26,162 nt of DNA, taken from NCBI GenBank assembly GCA_003482455.1, contig DMYW01000029.1:1-26162 (forward strand), read 5' to 3'. Shown here piece by piece: positions 8,021 to 13,190 of the stretch (its first letter is position 1; the number at the start of each line of letters is the position of its first letter). The position numbers and the translations under genes are program-made. The notes below the pieces were generated by a model. The model ran no database searches, had not been told where the DNA came from, and worked only from the letters and a program-made list of their open reading frames with translations. This stretch comes from Rheinheimera sp. (GTDB lineage Bacteria > Pseudomonadota > Gammaproteobacteria > Enterobacterales > Alteromonadaceae).

Positions 8021-8800
8021 TCAGGTGTGCTGAAAGTCGCTGCCAGCACCATTGACTTGTTGAATTAAAGGCCAACGTGCTAGCGGCAGATACTGCACGC
8101 CCGTTGGGCTTGAGCAGGAGTGATACAGCAGCAACTCGCGGCCGATTAGTTCGATAACCGGCGCAGGCAACGGCAGCGGATGGCGCGCTGGACGCGCTAG
8201 CGTGATATGCGGACGCAGCGGGTGTTGGCGTGGCGCAAGGCCTTGCGCTAACGCGAGAGTATCAAGCCTGTGGTCAAGCGCCGCCAGCGCTGGATCTGTC
8301 ACCTGCCCCGCCAGACACAACACGGCTGGCCCCGCCCACCATTCAATGGTATCGAGCCGCACGTGGAATTGACGTTGCGGCTGCTGTTGCGGCAGCTGGA
8401 GTGGCGGCAGCGCGGATGTATCGCTGTGCGCCGAGCCTGCGTTTTGCGGCGAGCCTACGTCCCGCGGCAAGCCTGCGACTGGCTCTGTGCCTGTAAACTG
8501 TACTGGCCCGCCAACCGCTAAAGCTTCCAATAGCAAATCATCCAATTGCTGACACATGGCGAGCGCTTGCGCATAACTGACTTGGCCTAAAAACCGCAAT
8601 GTGAGATGCAAATTCGCAAGCGCGACGGTGCGCACCGTTGCAGGGAACTGACCTTGCAAGGCGGCTAATTGCTGTTGCTGCGCTGCCGTTGGCGCAACGC
8701 CGAAAAATAGCCGCGCCTCGCCAGTCCACGCACGAAGCTGCGGTGCTTGTGCCGACCAGCCGGTTGGCGCAGTCATCTCTGAATGGTTGGTCATTGGCAT
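8021..8800 (-). CDS. thpR: RNA 2',3'-cyclic phosphodiesterase (2H family, ThpR/LigT)
   Basis: A 259-residue member of the 2H phosphoesterase superfamily, which opens 2',3'-cyclic phosphate ends of RNA and was first described as a 2'-5' RNA ligase. The two signature motifs are HLTL at 65-68 and HITLARP near residue 205, with the family's FFGV strand near 32. A Pro/Gln/Ser-rich insertion of about 35 residues (GLPRDVGSPQ to PQQQPQRQ) separates the two halves and makes the protein longer than the usual 180-190. I chose the ATG at 8800. The open frame extends to 8842, but that part is encoded by the palindromic repeat of the accessory array and is unlikely to be native. The neighbouring gene before the array insertion was probably the isochorismatase gene at 12369. 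Confidence 0.85.
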   Translation of the reverse strand: MPMTNHSEMTAPTGWSAQAPQLRAWTGEARLFFGVAPTAAQQQQLAALQGQFPATVRTVALANLHLTLRFLGQVSYAQALAMCQQLDDLLLEALAVGGPVQFTGTEPVAGLPRDVGSPQNAGSAHSDTSALPPLQLPQQQPQRQFHVRLDTIEWWAGPAVLCLAGQVTDPALAALDHRLDTLALAQGLAPRQHPLRPHITLARPARHPLPLPAPVIELIGRELLLYHSCSSPTGVQYLPLARWPLIQQVNGAGSDFQHT

Positions 8801-8832
8801 GTTCCGATCTCGGCGGCACCCTCGCTCTGGTA

Positions 8833-8898
8833 GGACACCCACCTAATTCTTTGGACAACCGCTCTGGTCGCTCTGGTAATTCTTGCCGGTGGGTGTCC
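8833..8898. repeat. Palindromic array repeat, copy 1 (proximal to thpR)
   Basis: The ends GGACACCCACC and GGTGGGTGTCC are perfect 11 bp inverted copies. Between them lie the GGACAACC box and a doubled CGCTCTGGT motif, which also occurs just outside the left end. This copy lacks the AATTAC stem seen in copies 3-5, so it is a shortened or rearranged form. It marks the thpR edge of the accessory region. Confidence 0.8.
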
Positions 8899-8921
8899 AC
8901 GGTGTCTCATCTTTGAGAGTT

Positions 8922-9107
8922 CTATCCTTTCTTTATCAATTTCCTTTTTTTGAAGAATGCCTCGACTTTGAAGTGAATAAAGATATACGCAATCATCAGC
9001 CACAGCGAGTATCCAATGACATAGTCGAAAATACTAGGCTTATAAATCGGCAGTGGTGTAGGAAGTAAACCTTGCTGTTGGTACTTGGCGATTAATTCAT
9101 CCGTCAA
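8922..9107 (-). CDS. Small single-span membrane protein, array module E
   Basis: 61 residues if started at the TTG at 9107, which has GAGG close upstream. No ATG is available after the repeat. The frame is open back to 9173, but residues such as RIGWVSYQRP there are encoded by repeat copy 2. It has one membrane helix (VIGYSLWLMIAYIFIHF) and a basic C-terminus (FFKKRKLIKKG). AT-rich, with codon use unlike the flanking thpR. It may be the surviving 3' part of a longer membrane immunity-type gene whose start was lost at the repeat. Low certainty that it is expressed. Confidence 0.45.
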   Translation of the reverse strand: MTDELIAKYQQQGLLPTPLPIYKPSIFDYVIGYSLWLMIAYIFIHFKVEAFFKKRKLIKKG

Positions 9108-9118
9108 GGGCCTCTGGT

Positions 9119-9229
9119 AGGACACCCATCCAATTCTTGACATTAACATCTCAGCTTTGCTTTGGACAGCCACTGTAATTCTCTAGTTTATATACAGACC
9201 TTTGCAGGCTACTGACCGGTGGATGTCCT
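9119..9229. repeat. Palindromic array repeat, copy 2 (diverged, compound)
   Basis: It begins AGGACACCCATCCAATTCTT, then carries a second box GGACAGCCACTGTAATTC at 9164 and ends GGTGGATGTCCT. It seems to be two repeat ends with only about 30 bp between them, as if a module had been lost. Its right part supplies the last codons and the stop of the gene at 9209. Confidence 0.7.
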
Positions 9230-9823
9230 AAGTGTTTCGACTACTTCAAGCGTTTCAAAGGATTTAACAAAATAATTCTGCCGACCTGTTGCACGCACGA
9301 CTTTAGTGTCTGTCCTTGACCACATAGGGTTGCATATTCGGCCAAAATCAAAAACTTTATAGGTGTTCCCATTTTTGTCGATTAGATAATCGTAATCCCC
9401 CAAATATTTATTGCGACTACTTCCATGACATTTGAGCTCCTCGGTAAAAGACGTACTCTGCCCGTATATAAGCATCGTTCCACCAATGCCTTTTACAATT
9501 CCCTCAGAAGATGCAATCGTTATCACAAAACCTACAACATAGCCTGAAGGAATTATAAAGAATGCACTAATTCTACGCTTTAACTGGAGATTATTGTCAT
9601 TCCGTATAGCTATAGAAATAGTAGCGACCACACCACCTACAATATAAAAAGGCGCCAAAAACCAAAACCAAGTTTCTTTAACATTAACTAAAGAAACACA
9701 TGAATAAAAATACATCATAAAGCCGAAAGAAACAATCATTACAAAAATACTAGGTATTAAAGGAATGAGTGCAATAATTCTTAAAATTGACGCTACTTTA
9801 TTTTTGTTTTGAGAAATATTCAT
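9209..9823 (-). CDS. Multi-span membrane protein, candidate immunity protein of module D
   Basis: 204 residues. Hydrophobic segments lie at about 14-41, 51-72 and 85-105, followed by a soluble C-terminal half (EELKCHGSSRNKYLGDYDYLIDK...). AT-rich. The start ATG at 9823 has GGAAGTAGG upstream and overlaps the end of the preceding open frame (stop at 9798-9800), so translation is probably coupled. The final residues TSTGQ and the stop come from the palindromic repeat, so the 3' end has been rewritten by a repeat junction. No family recognised. The membrane location and the position directly behind a truncated tip-like frame suggest an immunity protein against a membrane-active toxin. Confidence 0.62.
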   Translation of the reverse strand: MNISQNKNKVASILRIIALIPLIPSIFVMIVSFGFMMYFYSCVSLVNVKETWFWFLAPFYIVGGVVATISIAIRNDNNLQLKRRISAFFIIPSGYVVGFVITIASSEGIVKGIGGTMLIYGQSTSFTEELKCHGSSRNKYLGDYDYLIDKNGNTYKVFDFGRICNPMWSRTDTKVVRATGRQNYFVKSFETLEVVETLRTSTGQ

Positions 9824-9932
9824 ACCAAGGACCTACTTCCTTCCCATCAATAGTAAACTTACCGTCATAAAATACATCTCTGAGAATGCCATCTTTTACT
9901 CCATTAGACATATATTTACAGCAGACTCCTTC
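9798..9932 (-). pseudogene. Truncated toxin-tip-like frame, module D
   Basis: The frame is open from the end of repeat copy 3 to a TAA at 9798 (44 residues). Its last 37 could start at an ATG at 9911 and include DGKFTIDGKEVGPWYEYF. The stop lies 24 bp inside the following membrane-protein gene in another frame. The composition looks coding, but no N-terminal delivery region exists. I read it as the C-terminal remnant of a polymorphic toxin. A tiny genuine leader peptide is the alternative. Confidence 0.45.
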
Positions 9933-10080
9933 GGACAACCACCGTAATTCTTTGTGAACCAGAATTACATTAAATTACAGTGGGTGGCTTACAGGGCCCT
10001 AAAACAAAACGCACTCAGATGAGTGCGCTATTCACTATTCCGGTACAAAGATGCTGTAACCTTTGTACCGATGGGTGTCC
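9933..10080. repeat. Palindromic array repeat, copy 3 (long form)
   Basis: Ends GGACAACCAC and (A)TGGGTGTCC. Inside are three stems: CCACCGTAATT with AATTACAGTGG, a terminator-like CGCACTCA/TGAGTGCG stem, and GGTACAAAG with CTTTGTACC. The motif GGCTTACAGG follows the first stem and occurs again just outside at 10091, so the element may extend to about 10104. Copy 4 has the same internal order. Confidence 0.85.
10001..10027 (-). terminator. Rho-independent terminator inside repeat copy 3
   Basis: Read on the - strand, CGCACTCA pairs with TGAGTGCG around TC and is followed by TTTTGTTTT. It lies downstream of the secreted protein gene of module C, so the repeat itself ends that transcript. The equivalent stem in copy 4 carries mismatches. 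Confidence 0.7.
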
Positions 10081-10111
10081 TTGGTATTTTGGCTTACAGG
10101 ACCTGGCAAAA

Positions 10112-10540
10112 TTAAATTTGAGACACAAGTATACCTATTTCATTTGATATCAAGCAATCTTTCGTTTTTAGACAAAAAATTGCTTTTACCTTGTACGCCC
10201 CTTTTGGTAAATCATAATAGGCTTGAAATTCGTTTATATGAAGTATTCGTCCTGCGAATTCATAAGGTTCAAGTGTATAAGCACGGTCTGTGTTGCATTT
10301 TTGATTTAATAGTGAACGCATGGTGTATACCTTTGAGCCTTCCCCTTCAATATGAAATGAAAAACCACCTATAGGGTCCAAACAAAAATTCCCACTTACA
10401 GTCTGTTGAGTTGGGGACCTATTAACAACTATTACGTGGTAGTAAGGCCCTTTAATAGGCATTAGCTCGATACTTATTCCTACTGCAGCAAGGGACGTTG
10501 CAGGTATGAAATATGCGAGTATCATGAATTTTTTTATCAT
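10112..10540 (-). CDS. Secreted protein, candidate periplasmic immunity protein of module C
   Basis: 142 residues. The start ATG at 10540 has AAAAGGTG 6 bp upstream and opens a clear signal peptide (MIKKFMILAYFIPATSLAA). The mature part has three cysteines and beta-like patterns (YYHVIVVNRS, AGRILHINEFQAYYDLP). The frame is open far upstream (to 10795), but that part looks like a separate, formerly distinct frame; see the next entry. AT-rich. A signal-peptide immunity protein would fit a toxin that acts in the periplasm. No family recognised. Confidence 0.65.
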   Translation of the reverse strand: MIKKFMILAYFIPATSLAAVGISIELMPIKGPYYHVIVVNRSPTQQTVSGNFCLDPIGGFSFHIEGEGSKVYTMRSLLNQKCNTDRAYTLEPYEFAGRILHINEFQAYYDLPKGAYKVKAIFCLKTKDCLISNEIGILVSQI

Positions 10541-10560
10541 GTGTTCACCTTTTAATTGGG

Positions 10561-10785
10561 CTATTTTTTTTGGTTCTTCTTTGTAAATGTATCTATGAAA
10601 TTTTACTTCCCAGTAATTGGTATTCGACAACATGTTCATATGCTCGTCGAGCATCTTTAGATTTTGTAAGTATCCAGCACTAAAACCTGTTTTATCGATG
10701 TTATCTATTTCCCATTGATGCGCTTCAATTTCATTCATGAACCCTTGCTCCGAGTTCTTAACTCCGAGTCTCCCAAAAATTCTTA
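10561..10785 (-). pseudogene. Truncated toxin-tip-like frame, module C, possibly fused by a poly-A indel
   Basis: An open frame runs out of repeat copy 4 and reads NEIEAHQWEIDNIDKTG... to HRYIYKEEPKK. At 10564-10571 there are eight A (coding strand) just before TAG. With seven A the frame would stop at that TAG, 20 bp before the secreted gene, as in the other modules. With eight it reads on into the secreted protein in frame. An ATG at 10738 could start a 208-residue fused product with an internal hydrophobic segment. Homopolymer error, mutation or slippage are all possible. Confidence 0.45.
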
Positions 10786-10955
10786 GGACAACCACCGTAA
10801 TTCTTTGTGAACCAGAATTACATTAAATCACAGTGGGTGGCTTACAGGGCCCTCCTTAGTTGAATCGCTTTTTACAAAAGAAAACGCACTAAGATGAGAG
10901 CGCTATTTCCCATTTAGGTACAAAGATGCTGTAACCTTTGTACCAGTGGGTGTCC
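10786..10955. repeat. Palindromic array repeat, copy 4 (long form)
   Basis: Nearly identical to copy 3 in the first about 60 bp (GGACAACCACCGTAATTC to GGCTTACAGGGCCCT) and in the GGTACAAAG stem. The central terminator stem is decayed and about 20 bp of extra sequence is present. It ends GTGGGTGTCC three bases before the stop of the module B membrane gene. Confidence 0.85.
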
Positions 10956-10958
10956 TCG

Positions 10959-11294
10959 CTATTCCCCATAAAGGCACAGGATATAGAACAAAGCGCAACC
11001 GAACAGGCATATGTCATAACATATGCGCGCAATAAATGATTTTGGATTCTTATCGTAATAAACGGCGCCCCACCGTTGATTGAATCTTTTATAATGCAGC
11101 GCCAATAGTAAATCAATTGGCATCCATACTAACACATGCAAAGCAAATGCATAGAAAGTTAAGTTTAGCGGGACTTTATTTTTAAAATACATCACCATGA
11201 TAATGATTTGGATAGCAATAAATGAATACCCAAAAACATCACTTATTAAATTCTGTATTTTATATTTTTCTTCTGGGTGCTCTGCAGTATCCAT
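10959..11294 (-). CDS. Small polytopic membrane protein, candidate immunity protein of module B
   Basis: 111 residues with three hydrophobic segments (about 24-40, 45-66 and 91-108) and a charged N-terminus (MDTAEHPEEKYKIQN). AT-rich. An AGGA site precedes the ATG at 11294. The stop of the preceding truncated frame (11296-11298) lies one base upstream of this start, so the pair looks translationally coupled. The stop of this gene abuts repeat copy 4. Size and topology are like immunity proteins of pore-forming bacteriocins, and the preceding remnant ends in a hydrophobic stretch (GGVGAAIAIADSVLTI), which fits. No named family. Confidence 0.62.
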   Translation of the reverse strand: MDTAEHPEEKYKIQNLISDVFGYSFIAIQIIIMVMYFKNKVPLNLTFYAFALHVLVWMPIDLLLALHYKRFNQRWGAVYYDKNPKSFIARICYDICLFGCALFYILCLYGE

Positions 11295-11295
11295 T

Positions 11296-11373
11296 TTAAT
11301 TTCCTGTTATTGTTAATACCGAATCTGCTATCGCTATCGCAGCCCCCACTCCGCCAGTTACTTTAGTCTGACG
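11296..11373 (-). pseudogene. C-terminal remnant of a toxin-tip-like frame, module B, cut by a MITE
   Basis: 25 codons before a TAA read RQTKVTGGVGAAIAIADSV then LTITGN. If the MITE and one copy of its target duplication are removed, the frame continues upstream as GCPKNFLVL straight into repeat copy 5. The intact fragment was therefore only about 33 codons and already lacked its N-terminus before the insertion. The hydrophobic Gly/Ala-rich tail resembles the end of a membrane-active toxin. Confidence 0.4.
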
Positions 11374-11374
11374 T

Positions 11375-11527
11375 CAGGGTAAGATCACGAATGTTTTTTG
11401 AACACATTTAGCTCAAACTCTGTGCGACTTTGGAACGAATCACGCATGTTTAGTTTCTGCTTCATCGCAGCTTAGATCGATTGCCAAACAACCTGATTAA
11501 AAAATGAACACTCGTGCTCTCGCCCTG
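11375..11527. mobile_element. 153 bp MITE with 10 bp target duplication
   Basis: It is flanked by the perfect direct repeat AGTCTGACGT (11365-11374 and 11528-11537). The ends are inverted repeats starting CAGGG, with 17 of 21 positions matching (left CAGGGTAAGATCACGAATGTT). It has no coding capacity. An internal ATCACGCATGTTT resembles the left end and may be a second transposase site. CAGGG ends and an 8-10 bp duplication fit the ISAs1 family as I recall it; a full-length partner is not in the window. Confidence 0.82.
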
Positions 11528-11555
11528 AGTCTGACGTAACACCAAAAAATTCTTA

Positions 11556-11638
11556 GGACAACCACTGTAATTCTTTGTGAACCAAAATTACATTAAATTA
11601 CAGTGGGTGGCTTACAGGGCTACTCTCGGTGGGTATCC
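11556..11638. repeat. Palindromic array repeat, copy 5 (short form)
   Basis: GGACAACCACTGTAATTC at the left and GGTGGGTATCC at the right. CCACTGTAATT pairs perfectly with AATTACAGTGG (11 bp). The alternative inner pairing of GTAATT with AATTAC is also possible. It lacks the two extra stems of copies 3 and 4: GGCTTACAGGGC is joined to the right end by TACTCTC. Confidence 0.85.
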
Positions 11639-11649
11639 TACGTTGTACC

Positions 11650-12090
11650 TCAGTAAGATACTCTGACCCTGTTAGCCTCGTTTAAGTCTTTCTCAACATA
11701 CACAGAAAGATCTTCAATGTGATATGGCTCATCTCCAAACAAAAACTTCCAAACATGAATGAAAAATTCCTTGAAATCGGTTGGTTCTTTTATTGCTATA
11801 TGATAGGTGCCAAAAAATCTTGAAAATCTGCACATTTGATGGCGTTCATCCTCAGGGGATTCATATTCATGGCCTACATTAATAAACCACTTTAAACTAT
11901 CCTTCATTTGTTTCTGCTCGGCATCTGAACATAATAAAAAAGAAGGCCGCACCTCATTCATCAAAATTTGATCAAAAGTCGCATAGTCGTCTTTGGGTAA
12001 TTTACATAAAACACGTTCCGTCCAACCAGAACCTTCGCCTGCAAATATACTTATCAAAATATAAATAGAAAATTCACTCACTTCTATCAT
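11650..12090 (-). CDS. Cytosolic candidate immunity protein of module A
   Basis: 146 residues, acidic, with no signal peptide or membrane helix (IEVSEFSIYILISIFAGEGSG at the start is amphipathic). The ATG at 12090 lies 8 bp after the TAG of the preceding truncated frame, and the ribosome site AGGAACT overlaps that stop, the usual toxin-immunity spacing. The gene stops about 12 bp before repeat copy 5. AT-rich relative to the isochorismatase gene next door. I recognise no family; the role is inferred from size, charge and position. Confidence 0.65.
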   Translation of the reverse strand: MIEVSEFSIYILISIFAGEGSGWTERVLCKLPKDDYATFDQILMNEVRPSFLLCSDAEQKQMKDSLKWFINVGHEYESPEDERHQMCRFSRFFGTYHIAIKEPTDFKEFFIHVWKFLFGDEPYHIEDLSVYVEKDLNEANRVRVSY

Positions 12091-12098
12091 ATTAGTTC

Positions 12099-12368
12099 CT
12101 ATTTCTTTTTACTCTTTATTGGAAATGCTGTGTAAGGAAGACCTGTCTTTTTATCAAATTTGACCACAACAGTATAAGTTTCACATTTTTCTAAGGTGTC
12201 TTTTTTATAGCCGTACCCAAGAATGGAGCCAAATTTAACTTCAATTGAATTTTCAGGCGTATCTCCCTGAGAAAACCGTTTCTGTTCAGCAATTTCGATT
12301 GCTTTGAGTAAATCTGCATTATTAATAAATTTGCTGGAATCTTGGCAGCCAACAGGACAGCCAACTCT
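12099..12368 (-). pseudogene. Orphan toxin tip, module A (BECR-type RNase-like C-terminus)
   Basis: 89 codons open from repeat copy 6 to TAG at 12099, with no ATG. The sequence includes FINNADLLKAIEIAEQKRF, KFGSILGYGYKKDT, ETYTVVVKFDKKTG and a final PYTAFPIKSKKK. A beta-rich end closing in T-A-F/Y-P is typical of the toxin tips of CdiA/Rhs-type proteins with the barnase/EndoU/colicin-E5/RelE fold, so an RNase tip is my best reading. The frame is exactly in phase with the isochorismatase gene upstream, separated only by that gene's TAG. Without a start or delivery domain it is not a working toxin here. Confidence 0.5.
12355..12368. repeat. Truncated array repeat, copy 6, abutting the isochorismatase stop
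   Basis: GGACAGCCAACTCT matches the left end of the other copies (GGACAACCACTGT) and ends directly against the stop codon (12369-12371) of the next gene. It marks the distal edge of the accessory region. Confidence 0.55.
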
Positions 12369-12908
12369 CTAAGCCTCTACATCCCACCGCACCTCGGCCG
12401 CTGGAACAGCTCGAATGGTCACGCCAAAACTTTTAATAGCCGACAGCGTGGCGTTTTCATGCGCGATGATCTGGGTAAAGTCGGCGTGTGGTTTGTTGTG
12501 GGTCAGATGGCCATCGGCGACCAAATCCACTGCATAGCCGTGCGCTGCGGCGCTACGCACAGTAGTGTCGATACAAAATTCGCTGGCATACCCTGCAACA
12601 ACTAAACGAGTGATGCCGCGGGCGGCCAATTCATGCTGTAACGAAGTCCGCAGGAAACTATCGGGCGTGGTTTTATCGACGCGGATAACCCCGTCTGGCA
12701 ACGGAATTTGCGCCAGCCACTGCCACGGTGCTTCGCCCGGCACAAAGGCGGTGCCTGCCGCTTGATGGTACACGGCAATCACCGGCACGGCGGCCGCGCT
12801 GGCGCTGGCAATCAAGCGGTTCAGCCGCTCGGCGATGCTCTCCAATGCCGGGTGGCCTTGCGCAAATAAGCCTTGTTGTAAATCAATCAGAACGAGTGCT
12901 GTGCTCAT
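12369..12908 (-). CDS. Cysteine hydrolase of the isochorismatase family
   Basis: 179 residues with the family's catalytic set: Asp9 (LVLIDLQQG), Lys79 (RVDKTTPDSF) and Cys112 (YASEFCIDTTVRSA). It is a cytoplasmic amidohydrolase-type fold; nicotinamidase, isochorismatase-like and other small-amide hydrolases share it, and the substrate cannot be told here. The start is the ATG at 12908, with GAAAGGA upstream; the frame is open five codons further to a TTG. The accessory array begins at the base after the stop codon, without changing the protein's length. Confidence 0.9.
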   Translation of the reverse strand: MSTALVLIDLQQGLFAQGHPALESIAERLNRLIASASAAAVPVIAVYHQAAGTAFVPGEAPWQWLAQIPLPDGVIRVDKTTPDSFLRTSLQHELAARGITRLVVAGYASEFCIDTTVRSAAAHGYAVDLVADGHLTHNKPHADFTQIIAHENATLSAIKSFGVTIRAVPAAEVRWDVEA

Positions 12909-13108
12909 GGTGCATCCTTTCAAGCGTCGGGGGAATTCGTGGGTTTATAGAAAACTGACTCACCCTACCACAGGAATTGGCGGCTGAAAAAGCGCGCTAA
13001 GGCAACACTGCGGCGTCAATTCGACACTCGAACCTGACGGCACCTTACTAACGATCAATCCAGCGACTCCAGCCAACGCGGCGACGCGCCATCCAACGCC
13101 GCGACGCG

Positions 13109-13133
13109 AAAAAAAGGGCGCTACTCAGCGCCC
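13109..13133 (-). terminator. Rho-independent terminator after deoA
   Basis: On the - strand GGGCGCT pairs with AGCGCCC around GAGT, then seven T follow. It lies about 60 bp past the deoA stop. The gap 12909-13190 otherwise shows only a short doubled GC-rich motif (CCAACGC(G/C)GCGACGCG) at 13073-13108. Confidence 0.9.
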
Positions 13134-13190
13134 TGTTTCTATTTCCACCGCCGAGGACTGTGCCCAGCGTATGAGGTGCTCTTGTATAGG

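Noticed and set aside
8538..9003. Open frames starting in array repeat copy 1 (for example 8538-8900 and 8791-9003 on the - strand)
   Set aside because: They are read from repeat sequence and overlap thpR in other frames; no start signals.
8833..12368. Classical integron cassette array
   Set aside because: The modular layout fits, but the repeats lack the RYYYAAC/GTTRRRY core sites of attC, and no integrase gene is present in the window. Some modules hold two frames rather than one.
8833..12368. CRISPR array
   Set aside because: The repeats are few, uneven in length and hundreds of bases apart, with coding frames between them. No cas genes.
13073..13108. Doubled CCAACGC(G/C)GCGACGCG as an origin or operator
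   Set aside because: Two GC-rich copies only, beside a terminator; most likely a simple duplication.
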